Positions 34,910 through 42,532 of a DNA stretch of 64,000 bases are shown piece after piece (the stretch's first letter is position 1; every line of letters starts with the position of its first letter). The stretch spans positions 1 through 64,000 of the forward strand of contig NZ_CANLMP010000008.1 of NCBI RefSeq assembly GCF_947492405.1, written 5' to 3'. The notes below the pieces were generated by a model that was given only the letters and a program-made list of their open reading frames with translations, was not told the DNA's origin and made no database searches. This DNA is from an uncultured Aquimarina sp. (GTDB taxonomy: Bacteria; Bacteroidota; Bacteroidia; Flavobacteriales; Flavobacteriaceae). Made by a program: the position numbers and the translations under genes.

Positions 34910-36610
34910 ATGAAAAAACTTAGTATTTGGTATGTAATGATCTTTACACTGTTATTAGGATTTACTTCTTGTGAAGAGATTGAAGAATTAGAAAATTGTC
35001 CAGATGTTACGATCAATGTAGATAATGTTTCTGGTAGTGCAGTTTATCGATTCGCTGCTCAATTTGATGGTATCGAGGACGTGAGACTTACTTGGTCTAT
35101 TGATGGTGAAGAAATAGATACAGGTAATTTAAATGATATAGCAAATCAGATTTTCGAATACCAATTCGAAGAAGGAACATACACAGTTTGTGTAAAAGTA
35201 GCAAGTGATACGTGTCCTATAGAAGTATGTAAAGAGATTGAAGTAGATATTGACGAAACAGACCCTTGTCCAGACTTGTTCTTTGAAGCTAGACAATATG
35301 AAAGGCCAAATAAATATAAGTTTATTGCAGATTTTCCGGGAATTGAAGAAACTCGTTATGAGTGGTTTATTAACGGAGAGTTAGTAGAAAGTGATAATCA
35401 GAATGATGATAACTACTTATTTTGGGAATTTAATGAACCTGGTAGTTATGAAGTATGTATCAAAACAGAAACTCCTGATTGTCCTAATGGAACTTCATAT
35501 TGTAAAGTAATTGAAGTAGAAGAAATAGCAGAAAGATGCCCTGAAATTTCTTTTGAAAAAGAAATGGAACCAGGAACCACAGGAACGTATACATTCGAAG
35601 CTCAGATTGAAGAAATCGATGTAGCAACCGAAATACAATGGTATATAAATGGAGAACTTATAGAAAATTCAACAGATCAACAAGGTGGAGTAAGAGTCTT
35701 AACGTATCAATTCGAACCAGGTGAATACGAAGTTTGTTTAAAGGTATTCACAGAAGATTGCCCTGATGGAGTTATCTATTGTAAAGAGATCAGAGTTGGA
35801 GAAGATGCGTGTCCAGATTTATTTTTCATTGCAGAACAAGACGGTGATAATCCAGCATATTACTTTCAGGTAGAGTTTGAAGGTGCTGATCAATTCGAGT
35901 GGTTAGGGTGGTTTATTAATGGAGAGTTAGTAGAAGATTCTAATAACGGAGACAATAATAGATTCTATTACCAATTCGAACCAGGAAGATATGAAGTGTG
36001 TTTAATGACAGAAACGCCTGAGTGTCCAGAAGGAACATCTTTTTGTAAAATTATTGAAATCGAAGGAAATACTAATGTTTGTCCAGAGCTATTCTTTGAA
36101 GCAGAACAAGATGGTGATAATCCAGCATACTATTTTTATCCAAATGCTTTTGATGGTATTGATAACGTAACCTTATCTTGGTCAGTTAATGGAGATCATG
36201 TTGGAACTAGTTCAGGACATAATGATCCTTTTTACTTTCAGTTTAATCCGGGTAGATACGAAGTGTGTCTTTCTGTAGAAACGCCTGATTGCCCAGAAGG
36301 AGTGACATTCTGTAAAGTTATAGAAATAGATGAACCAGGAAACGATTGCCCTAATCTATTCTTCAATATTTTGCAAGAGGGAGATACTCCTGGATATAAT
36401 TTCTATGCAGAATTTGAGGGGATGAGCGATGTTAGTTACGAATGGACAATCAATGGAGATGTTGTGAACTCAGAAATTATTGGTAGTAACGATAGAGATG
36501 ATTATTTATACTATCAATTCGGAGCTGGTACATATGAAATCTGCATCATTGCAGAAACACCGAATTGTCCTAATGGAACTATATTTTGTAAAACATTAGT
36601 GATCGAATAG
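34910..36610 (+). CDS. Lipoprotein with six cysteine-bearing Ig-like repeats (ECF locus, protein 2)
   Basis: 566 aa. Lipobox LGFTSC at 16-21, followed by the very acidic EEIEELE. Six repeats start at residue 30. Each has the form CP-[DE]-L-F-F-x-A-[EQ]..., W-[FS]-[IV]-[ND]-G-[ED], then PG-x-YEVCLxxETPxCPEGxxFCKxIEI. The repeat family is the same as in the neighbouring lipoproteins. Overall composition is strongly acidic, suiting a Ca-binding or extracellular protein. There is no catalytic motif. Flanked by its own promoter and a hairpin. Function unknown; surface ligand capture for the adjacent TonB receptor is a hypothesis. Confidence 0.75.
   Translation: MKKLSIWYVMIFTLLLGFTSCEEIEELENCPDVTINVDNVSGSAVYRFAAQFDGIEDVRLTWSIDGEEIDTGNLNDIANQIFEYQFEEGTYTVCVKVASDTCPIEVCKEIEVDIDETDPCPDLFFEARQYERPNKYKFIADFPGIEETRYEWFINGELVESDNQNDDNYLFWEFNEPGSYEVCIKTETPDCPNGTSYCKVIEVEEIAERCPEISFEKEMEPGTTGTYTFEAQIEEIDVATEIQWYINGELIENSTDQQGGVRVLTYQFEPGEYEVCLKVFTEDCPDGVIYCKEIRVGEDACPDLFFIAEQDGDNPAYYFQVEFEGADQFEWLGWFINGELVEDSNNGDNNRFYYQFEPGRYEVCLMTETPECPEGTSFCKIIEIEGNTNVCPELFFEAEQDGDNPAYYFYPNAFDGIDNVTLSWSVNGDHVGTSSGHNDPFYFQFNPGRYEVCLSVETPDCPEGVTFCKVIEIDEPGNDCPNLFFNILQEGDTPGYNFYAEFEGMSDVSYEWTINGDVVNSEIIGSNDRDDYLYYQFGAGTYEICIIAETPNCPNGTIFCKTLVIE
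34997..36607 (+). repeat. Six tandem CP-x-L...C...C...FC protein repeats
   Basis: Repeats 4 and 5 are nearly identical at their starts (both AEQDGDNPAYYF, also nearly identical in DNA at 35839-35863 and 36103-36131), pointing to recent duplication within the gene. Confidence 0.75.
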
Positions 36611-36639
36611 TACAGTTAGTTAGGTTAGATTAATTAGGT

Positions 36640-36682
36640 TGATTCCCTGGGAGCATTGCCATTCTTCCAGGGAATTTTGTTT
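36640..36682 (+). terminator. Probable terminator after repeat lipoprotein 2
   Basis: Stem ATTCCCTGG/CCAGGGAAT with a 16-nt loop, followed by TTTTGTTT. The longer loop and interrupted T run make it weaker than the one after gene 1. Confidence 0.6.
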
Positions 36683-36744
36683 ATACGCATAAGATGTGTT
36701 AGATTGTAATGCGAAATAAATTGAAAAAAAATATTTTACATTAG

Positions 36745-36777
36745 GGTAGGGTAGAATGGTTTTTGGACGTTTTACTT
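36745..36777 (+). promoter_or_regulatory. Putative ECF-sigma promoter of repeat lipoprotein 3
   Basis: GGTAGGGTA (36745-36753), 14-nt gap, CGTTTTACTT (36768-36777). The downstream box starts 28 nt before the TTG start at 36796, leaving a short leader as in fecR. Confidence 0.75.
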
Positions 36778-36795
36778 ATATAAAGACAAGTTATT

Positions 36796-38256
36796 TTGAA
36801 GAATTTCAATACATATATACAATTTTTGATACTATTCTTTTTGATATTCCTTAGCAGTTGTGTCAATGATGATTCTTTTTTTCCTGAAGAAGATAAAGAT
36901 GATGTAATTTCTAGTGCTGCTATAGTAACTGTTCTTAATAATTTTAATTCCGACACCACTTTTCCTTCAGAAAGTCAACAGTGCTTTAGATTTGTATATC
37001 CTATTACTTTAGGATATAATACAGATTCAACCATTAGGATTGATAGTTACGATGGGTTGGTAGATGTGATTTCCAGTCAGGGAGCTAACTTTAATGTTAC
37101 TGGATTACAGTTTCCGATTCAGATTGTTTTTGGAAATACAGATATCGAAGTTCCTATTACTAATGAAACTGACTTATTAAATATTTTAAGAGAATGTCAA
37201 TTCGATACTGTAAGAGATGAATTTGATCGTTTTTTTAATAGCTGTTTTAAGTTTGATTACCCAGTAATATTATTGAATGCTGATGGGGATGAAATAAATA
37301 TAACTTCAGATGAAGAATTTGCGATTTTTTATCAGAATCAAGGTGCAGCATATCAACCAGATTTCAAGTTTCCTGTAAATTTATTAGTATCTCCAAATTT
37401 TGAGAGTACGTCAATAGATACTTATTTTGGTTTTTTCAGAATTATGGAATCCTGTGAACGTCGTTGTCCTGAACTGAATTTTACTTTTGAGCTCGAAGAT
37501 CGCTTTAACCTAGGATATCGATTTATAGCGGATTTTCCTGATTTAGAGATTTTAGGTTCTTATGATTGGTTCGTAAATGGGGAGTTGGTTGAGAGTGACG
37601 GTCCCAATAATCAGGGTGATAATGTATTACTTCGTGATTTTGTAACACCAGGAACTTATGAAGTTTGTATCAAAGCAGAAACTGAAACTTGTCCTGAAGG
37701 TGTAGAATTTTGTAAAACTATAGAGGTAACAACTCTATGTCCAGAATTGTTTTTCGAATTTGAGCAAGAGCCAGGAACGTTAGGATACTCTTTTGTTTCT
37801 AATTTTGAAGGGATAAATGAGTTAACCTATGAATGGTTTATTGATAACCAGCTTATAGAAGAAGATGGTGGTGCTAACGGAGATAATACATTATTCTCTG
37901 AATTATCCCCAGGAGTTCATAATGTTTGCATAAAATCAACAACACCTTCTTGTCCGGATGGAACAGAATTTTGTAGAGAAATTGTTGTTGAGCCTATCTG
38001 CCCGGATTTGTTTTTTACAATTGAGCAAGAAGGAAATACTTCTGGTTATAATTTCTTTGCAGAGTTTCAGGATATAGGAACTACAACTTATGAATGGACT
38101 ATTAATGGAGATATTATAGAACAAGATGGTGGTCCTGGTGGAGACAATACGTTGTTTTTTCAATTTGATCCTGGAACCTATGAAATCTGTATTACTGCAG
38201 AAACTTCTACGTGCCCAGAAGGTACTCAATTCTGTCAGGAACTCATTGTTCAATAA
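36796..38256 (+). CDS. Lipoprotein with paired N-terminal CFxFxYP domains and three Ig-like repeats (ECF locus, protein 3)
   Basis: 486 aa from a TTG start at 36796, chosen because it gives a full lipoprotein signal peptide (lipobox FLSSC, residues 18-22), and the promoter ends just before it. Residues 58-220 hold two related domains, each beginning CF-[RK]-F-x-YP-[IV] and ending with a Cys (LLNILREC, FFRIMESC). From residue 224 there are three repeats of the CP-x-L...W-[FT]-[VI]-[ND]-G...PGTYE-C...FC family shared with proteins 1 and 2. The extra module may bind a distinct ligand. No known enzyme motif. Confidence 0.75.
   Translation: MKNFNTYIQFLILFFLIFLSSCVNDDSFFPEEDKDDVISSAAIVTVLNNFNSDTTFPSESQQCFRFVYPITLGYNTDSTIRIDSYDGLVDVISSQGANFNVTGLQFPIQIVFGNTDIEVPITNETDLLNILRECQFDTVRDEFDRFFNSCFKFDYPVILLNADGDEINITSDEEFAIFYQNQGAAYQPDFKFPVNLLVSPNFESTSIDTYFGFFRIMESCERRCPELNFTFELEDRFNLGYRFIADFPDLEILGSYDWFVNGELVESDGPNNQGDNVLLRDFVTPGTYEVCIKAETETCPEGVEFCKTIEVTTLCPELFFEFEQEPGTLGYSFVSNFEGINELTYEWFIDNQLIEEDGGANGDNTLFSELSPGVHNVCIKSTTPSCPDGTEFCREIVVEPICPDLFFTIEQEGNTSGYNFFAEFQDIGTTTYEWTINGDIIEQDGGPGGDNTLFFQFDPGTYEICITAETSTCPEGTQFCQELIVQ
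37465..38253 (+). repeat. Three tandem CP-x-L...C...C...FC protein repeats
   Basis: Third member of the repeat family, giving 14 repeats over the three genes. Its last repeat is very close to the last repeat of protein 2 (both GYNF-AEF, YEWTINGD, YEICI-AET). Confidence 0.75.
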
Positions 38257-38399
38257 AAAAGACACTTTTTGCAGTATTAAGACTGTAAAATGATACCACT
38301 AAAATTTATAATCTGATAGCATCTTTCTATCCAAATTTCGAAAAACATAATTCTTCTTTTAGGTATGTTAAACCTAATTTAATTGAGGTTTTATTTATT

Positions 38400-38407
38400 T
38401 AGTTTTG
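38400..38407 (+). promoter_or_regulatory. Putative -7 element upstream of the thioesterase gene
   Basis: TAGTTTTG, 22 nt before the ATG at 38430. A TTG lies only 14 nt upstream, too close, so just the -7 box is supported. Confidence 0.4.
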
Positions 38408-38429
38408 TAAGAAAATAAAGGGGAAGAAT

Positions 38430-38822
38430 ATGAGATATCACACTAGAAAGATCGTAAAACCTGGCGATCTAAACCCGAATGAGACATTGTTTGGAGGTAG
38501 ATTGTTAGAATGGATTGATGAGGAAGCTGCACTCTATGCAGTTATTCAGTTAGAAAGTAAAAGAGTAGTGACTAAGTTTATGTCAGAAATAAACTTTGTG
38601 AGTTCTGCTGTACAGGGAGATATTATAGAAATTGGAATGGAAGTGGTAAAATTTGGGAGGTCTTCTTTAATCTTAAAATGTGAAGTAAGAAATAAACTGA
38701 CGCGTAAAACTATAATTCAGGTAGAGAATATTACTATGGTTAATTTAAATGAAAAAGGAAAACCTTCTGCTCATGGAAAAACCAAGGTGGAGTTTGTAAA
38801 AGATAGACTAGCGCAAAACTAA
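38430..38822 (+). CDS. Acyl-CoA thioesterase, hotdog fold (YciA-like)
   Basis: 130 aa. N-terminal PGDLNPNETLFGGRLLEWIDEEAALYA is the hotdog helix with the catalytic Asp/Glu region of the YciA/BACH acyl-CoA thioesterases. It is followed by strands such as GDIIEIGMEVVKFGRSSLILKCEV. These enzymes hydrolyse acyl-CoAs to free acid and CoA in the cytosol; chain-length preference cannot be read. The 3' end overlaps the convergent DUF721 gene by 15 nt. Confidence 0.87.
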   Translation: MRYHTRKIVKPGDLNPNETLFGGRLLEWIDEEAALYAVIQLESKRVVTKFMSEINFVSSAVQGDIIEIGMEVVKFGRSSLILKCEVRNKLTRKTIIQVENITMVNLNEKGKPSAHGKTKVEFVKDRLAQN

Positions 38823-39104
38823 TTTCTTAATAAGTTCTCTGCCGAGTCCCTCATTAAGATTGGTGATGATTTTTTCTTTTCCATAACTCAGTTCTTCTCT
38901 AAGAACTGAAGAAGTAAGTTCTATGTATAAGGTTTCACGATCCAGTTTTATGTTTCTGGTATATTTATGAATAGCAGGGCCCATAATTTGTTCCCAAACA
39001 TCACGTACCTCTACCTTATCCAGGCCTTTCTGAAGTTTGTTTTCGCTAACAAATTCTTTAAGGACGTTGTTTATGCTTTGAAGATCATTTTGTCGCCTTG
39101 CCAT
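38808..39104 (-). CDS. DUF721 (DciA-like) protein
   Basis: 98 aa. Pattern of DUF721: VLKEFVSENKLQKGLDKVEVRDVWEQIMG, then the short beta strands DRETLYIELTSSVLREELSYGKEKI. In many bacteria DUF721 proteins (DciA) load the replicative helicase, and the gene sits near recF, as here two genes away. The role in Bacteroidota is inferred. Directly abuts the upstream lipoprotein gene (0 nt gap), so they are one operon with recF. Confidence 0.82.
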   Translation of the reverse strand: MARRQNDLQSINNVLKEFVSENKLQKGLDKVEVRDVWEQIMGPAIHKYTRNIKLDRETLYIELTSSVLREELSYGKEKIITNLNEGLGRELIKKLVLR

Positions 39105-39518
39105 TTATAATTCAATCTTTGTGTATGGTTTGTAAAAGTAAAGATTTCCTGCTTCATTCATTATAATCATCTGCTTTTCTTTTGCAGAAATTAATGTTTC
39201 CTTCCAGGTTGATAATGGAGTTTTGTAATGCATTCTTAAACTATCATTTTCTATTACTAATGTAAATGTTTCACTATCTCTGGTCGTGATAAAATTACCA
39301 TTTAATTGTGGTTGTACTTTTTTACGAATTCCTTTCATATTATTTACTTCAAAGAAGTCAATGCTTTGATTAAAATTGTATTGCTTTTCAATACCTTCAG
39401 AAGTAATTACCTTTTCAATTTCCCAATATCCATCAATATGTTTGATAAATGATTCTGGATTTGGTTTTGAACATGAAACTAGCAGCAATATTATAGCGTA
39501 TATGATATATTTTGACAT
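39105..39518 (-). CDS. Small lipocalin-like lipoprotein
   Basis: 137 aa. Signal peptide with lipobox LLLVSC at about 11-16. The mature part is a run of beta strands with the GYWEIEKVITSEG opening typical of lipocalin-like DUFs (GxW motif). No catalytic motif. It lies between recF and the DUF721 gene in the same direction with gaps of 14 and 0 nt, so it is probably part of that operon. Function unknown. Confidence 0.7.
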   Translation of the reverse strand: MSKYIIYAIILLLVSCSKPNPESFIKHIDGYWEIEKVITSEGIEKQYNFNQSIDFFEVNNMKGIRKKVQPQLNGNFITTRDSETFTLVIENDSLRMHYKTPLSTWKETLISAKEKQMIIMNEAGNLYFYKPYTKIEL

Positions 39519-39532
39519 AAATTATTTTTTAA

Positions 39533-40618
39533 TTAAACCCCAAGCTTAATGATTTTATATGATTGAGATATTTTTTTCACCACATTCTCTGTACGATCTG
39601 CGTGAGTATCACTAATAAAAAGTTGACCAAAATTTTGATCATCTACAAGCTGAATGATGTGTTCTACACGTTTTTCATCAAGCTTGTCAAAAATATCGTC
39701 TAATAGTAGTAATGGATTTACCCTACTCTGTTTTTTAATAAAGTCAAACTGAGCAAGCTTTAACGCTATCAAGAATGATTTCTGTTGTCCTTGACTACCG
39801 AATTTTTTTATAGGATGTCCATCAATCTCAAAAGATAAATCATCTTTATGCACTCCTACACTCGTGTATTGTAACATTCGATCTTTTGCTAAGTTTTGTT
39901 CCAAAAGTGCTAATAAATTATTTTCCGATAATTTACTTTGATATTTAAGCGTAACCGATTCTTTACCAGAACTAATAGCTTCGTAACGACTAATGAAAAT
40001 AGGAATGAATGTTTCGAGGAATGTAGTTCTTTTTTCATGAATGATACTACCAAGTTCAGTCATTTGTTGATTGTAAATTTCCAGAGTAGTAGGATCAAAT
40101 GTGTTGTTAGCAGCAAAATATTTTAAAAGAGAATTACGCTGAGAAACAACTTTAGCATACTTTAATAAAGTAGAAAGATATGCAGTATCACTCTGAGAAA
40201 TTACACCATCTATAAATTTACGACGTGTGTCACTCCCATCCGTAATAAGATCTCTATCTGCTGGAGAAATAATAACCAGCGGAAGAAAACCTATATGTTC
40301 GCTAAAAGTGTCATAGGCCTTTCCATTTCGCTTTATTACTTTTTTCTGCCCTCTTTTTGCACTAACAATTACTTTTTCTTCTCGATCTGATTTTTCGTAT
40401 AATCCCTCAACTACAAAAAAATCAGTGTCATGTTTTATGTTTTGACCAGTAATTGGGTTGAAATAGCTTTTCCCAAAAGATAAATGATAAATAGCATCAA
40501 GGATATTAGTTTTTCCCACTCCATTGTGTCCAACAAGGCAATTAATCTTATCATCAAATTCGAAATTAACGGATTCAAAATTTTTATAATTGATTAAAGA
40601 AAGTGATTTTAGAATCAT
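39533..40618 (-). CDS. recF: DNA replication/repair protein RecF
   Basis: 361 aa. SMC-like ATPase that loads RecA at gapped DNA. Walker A VGHNGVGKTNILDAI (about 31-45), the LSLINYKNFESVNFEF N terminus, the signature-type KKFGSQGQQKSFLIALKLAQ, Walker B LLLLDDIFDKLDEKR and the D-loop/H-loop QLFISDTHADRT. Size and motif order are normal for RecF. First gene of the recF-lipoprotein-DUF721 unit, divergent from the TPR gene. Confidence 0.95.
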   Translation of the reverse strand: MILKSLSLINYKNFESVNFEFDDKINCLVGHNGVGKTNILDAIYHLSFGKSYFNPITGQNIKHDTDFFVVEGLYEKSDREEKVIVSAKRGQKKVIKRNGKAYDTFSEHIGFLPLVIISPADRDLITDGSDTRRKFIDGVISQSDTAYLSTLLKYAKVVSQRNSLLKYFAANNTFDPTTLEIYNQQMTELGSIIHEKRTTFLETFIPIFISRYEAISSGKESVTLKYQSKLSENNLLALLEQNLAKDRMLQYTSVGVHKDDLSFEIDGHPIKKFGSQGQQKSFLIALKLAQFDFIKKQSRVNPLLLLDDIFDKLDEKRVEHIIQLVDDQNFGQLFISDTHADRTENVVKKISQSYKIIKLGV

Positions 40619-40726
40619 AAATTACTGATCATCAGTGAGTAGTGTCTTTTTTGGAATTCTCAAATAAGAAGTGCAAAATATTGAAAAATAACAAATATTT
40701 TCGCTTTTAATTATGAATAAAAATTT

Positions 40727-40734
40727 TATTTTTG
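40727..40734 (+). promoter_or_regulatory. Putative -7 element upstream of the TPR gene
   Basis: TATTTTTG followed by CCG, 20 nt before the ATG at 40755. At the 19-nt spacing upstream the sequence is TTT rather than TTG. Confidence 0.45.
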
Positions 40735-40754
40735 CCGTTCATTAAATATAATTT

Positions 40755-41528
40755 ATGGCAACTTATAAGAAACGAGGATACAAACCAAAAAATAAAGCAG
40801 AAGAGGTAGAGCAATTAGAAGATAATTCTACAACTGCTGAGGTATTTAATACTTTAGATGAAGGTGCTTCCCGAACTGAAGAATGGGTTGCTGCTAATCA
40901 AAAATATATATTTATCATTGTTGGTGCTATAGCTGTTATAGTTTTAGGATATCTTGGATACCAAAAATATATTCAGGAGCCAAAAGAATTAGAAGCGTCT
41001 AATGAGATGTTTAAAGCACAGCAATATTTTGATGATGCAGTAAATGGTAATACAACTGTTAGTGATTCTTTATATACATTAGCTCTTAATGGAGGAGAAG
41101 GTAAATACGGGTTTTTAGAAATCATAGAAAATTATAGTGGTACAAAGGCAGCTAACTTAGCTAATTATTATGTTGGTTTTTCATACCTAAATATGAACAA
41201 GTATCAAGAAGCTATTGACTATCTTGATAAGTTTAAGAGTGATGACGAAATGCTAGGTCCTTTAGCATTAGGAGGAATTGGTGATGCTTTTGCTCAGTTA
41301 GATCAGATGGGCGAAGCACTATCTTATTATGAAAGAGCAGCAAAAGCAAAGAATAATGAATTTACAACTCCTAAGTTTTTATTGAAGTCAGCAATCACTG
41401 CTATATCTTTAGGGAAACCGGAAGTGGCTGTTACTTATTTAGAAAGAATAAAAGAGGAGTTCTCTAAAAGTGTAGAAGCTAATCAAGCTGATGTGCATTT
41501 AGGAAGAGCTCAAGGAATGCTTAAATAG
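40755..41528 (+). CDS. Membrane-anchored tetratricopeptide repeat protein (YfgM-like)
   Basis: 257 aa. The cytoplasmic N terminus is charged (KKRGYKPKNKAEEVEQLEDN). One transmembrane helix follows at about 50-70 (YIFIIVGAIAVIVLGYLGYQ), then TPR-like helix pairs from about 80 on, including LANYYVGFSYLNMNKYQEAIDYLDKF and ALGGIGDAFAQLDQMGEALSYYERAAKA. The layout matches YfgM/CpoB-like envelope proteins that assist protein translocation or folding; no partner gene supports a specific job. Confidence 0.82.
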   Translation: MATYKKRGYKPKNKAEEVEQLEDNSTTAEVFNTLDEGASRTEEWVAANQKYIFIIVGAIAVIVLGYLGYQKYIQEPKELEASNEMFKAQQYFDDAVNGNTTVSDSLYTLALNGGEGKYGFLEIIENYSGTKAANLANYYVGFSYLNMNKYQEAIDYLDKFKSDDEMLGPLALGGIGDAFAQLDQMGEALSYYERAAKAKNNEFTTPKFLLKSAITAISLGKPEVAVTYLERIKEEFSKSVEANQADVHLGRAQGMLK

Positions 41529-41540
41529 TTCAAATAATAA

Positions 41541-41570
41541 ATTCAGAATTCTGAATTCTGAATTCTGAAT
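41541..41570. repeat. Short tandem/palindromic CTGAATT repeat
   Basis: Between the TPR gene and ribH, CTGAATT occurs three times in a row, and the first copy forms a perfect 16-bp palindrome ATTCAGAATTCTGAAT (41541-41556). The stem could act as a weak hairpin or a protein site. Its position 8 nt before the ribH start makes an effect on translation possible. Confidence 0.7.
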
Positions 41571-41577
41571 TTTAAAT

Positions 41578-42075
41578 ATGGCTACAGAAAATAAAAATTT
41601 ATCACAATATGATAAAGCTACAATCCCAAACTCGAAGAATTTTCGGTTTGGGATTGTTGTTTCAGAATGGAACGACACCATAACCGAGGGCCTTTTTCAA
41701 GGAGCCTTTGATGCGTTGATTGACTGTGGAGCTATCAAGGAGAATATTGTAAGATGGAATGTTCCCGGAAGTTTTGAGTTAATCTATGGTTGTAAAAAAA
41801 TGCAAGAATCCTATGATATGCTAGATGCAGTAATTGCTATTGGTAGTGTTATTCAGGGAGAGACAAAGCATTTTGATTTTGTATGCGATGGGGTTACTCA
41901 AGGAATTAAAGATTTAAATATCCAGAGTGATATTCCTGTTATCTTCTGTGTTCTTACCGATAATAATATGCAGCAATCGATAGATCGATCAGGTGGTAAA
42001 CACGGTAATAAAGGTACTGAGGCTGCTATCGCTGCTATAAAAATGGCACAGTTGCGCAAAGACGCTAAGTTCTAA
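41578..42075 (+). CDS. ribH: 6,7-dimethyl-8-ribityllumazine synthase
   Basis: 165 aa. Condenses the ribityl-aminopyrimidine with dihydroxybutanone phosphate to make the lumazine precursor of riboflavin. Motifs: FGIVVSEWNDTITEGLFQGA, VPGSFELIYGCKKM, and AIGSVIQGETKHFDFVCDGVTQGI with the catalytic His; then PVIFCVLTDNNMQQSIDRSG and a GNKGTEAAIAAIKM C terminus. Assembles as pentamers or 60-mers in the family. No other riboflavin gene is in the window. Confidence 0.96.
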   Translation: MATENKNLSQYDKATIPNSKNFRFGIVVSEWNDTITEGLFQGAFDALIDCGAIKENIVRWNVPGSFELIYGCKKMQESYDMLDAVIAIGSVIQGETKHFDFVCDGVTQGIKDLNIQSDIPVIFCVLTDNNMQQSIDRSGGKHGNKGTEAAIAAIKMAQLRKDAKF

Positions 42076-42203
42076 AAAGCGATATTATACACTTTCTATA
42101 CCGCCTTCACTTTTCAGGAATCAGAAAAATGGCATTATCCTTGCTGTTAATATTTTCAATGTTATTGTAATGCTAAAAGCTTTAGATTACTATGCATTTT
42201 AAG

Positions 42204-42211
42204 TATATTTG
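42204..42211 (+). promoter_or_regulatory. Putative -7 element upstream of the small membrane protein
   Basis: TATATTTG. It overlaps an in-frame TTG at 42209, which therefore cannot be a start if this promoter is used. AAAGGAG lies at 42226-42232, six bases before the GTG at 42239. Confidence 0.45.
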
Positions 42212-42238
42212 GATAATATAAAAAGAAAGGAGCATCAC

Positions 42239-42532
42239 GTGAAATTAAGTATCCCTAAAAGAAAAACAAATAGAAGATATAACTATACTCCAAGGTATTA
42301 TGAAGGAAAGAGTAAAGGAAATATCTACGATTTTGAAAATAGAATTACTAAATATCGCGAAACTAGAAATGCAATTGACTTCGGTTCTCAATGGAGTGAA
42401 GATCGCAAAGCTAGTAGAAATAGAGGCAACCGAGAAATAAATAGAAGAGTTATCTATGTTGCTTTTATCCTAATCTTTATCTTTTTATATTTAATTGATT
42501 TTGATTTATCCATATTTACTGCCCGACAATAA
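42239..42532 (+). CDS. Small basic membrane protein upstream of mutL
   Basis: 97 aa from GTG 42239, preceded by AAAGGAG with 6-nt spacing; the frame is open from a TTG at 42209. The N-terminal half is rich in Arg, Lys and Tyr (IPKRKTNRRYNYTPRYYEGK). One transmembrane helix is near the C terminus (VIYVAFILIFIFLYLIDF). Similar small proteins sit between ribH and mutL in flavobacteria, where some are labelled riboflavin synthase subunit beta; nothing in the sequence supports that name. The stop abuts the mutL ATG. Confidence 0.7.
   Translation: MKLSIPKRKTNRRYNYTPRYYEGKSKGNIYDFENRITKYRETRNAIDFGSQWSEDRKASRNRGNREINRRVIYVAFILIFIFLYLIDFDLSIFTARQ

Noticed and set aside
33347..38253. Regular repeats considered as a CRISPR array or mobile repeat
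   Set aside because: The repeats are ~260-nt in-frame protein repeats with diverged DNA, not short identical direct repeats with spacers.
38256..38300. Possible terminator after repeat lipoprotein 3 (TTTTGCAGT/ACTGTAAAA)
   Set aside because: A weak AU-rich stem with a wobble and no T run; not convincing.
42233..42248. CACGTGAAA resembling part of a ParB binding site (parS)
   Set aside because: Only about 11 of 16 positions fit TGTTTCACGTGAAACA, and the sequence is explained by the GTG start codon of the small gene at 42239.
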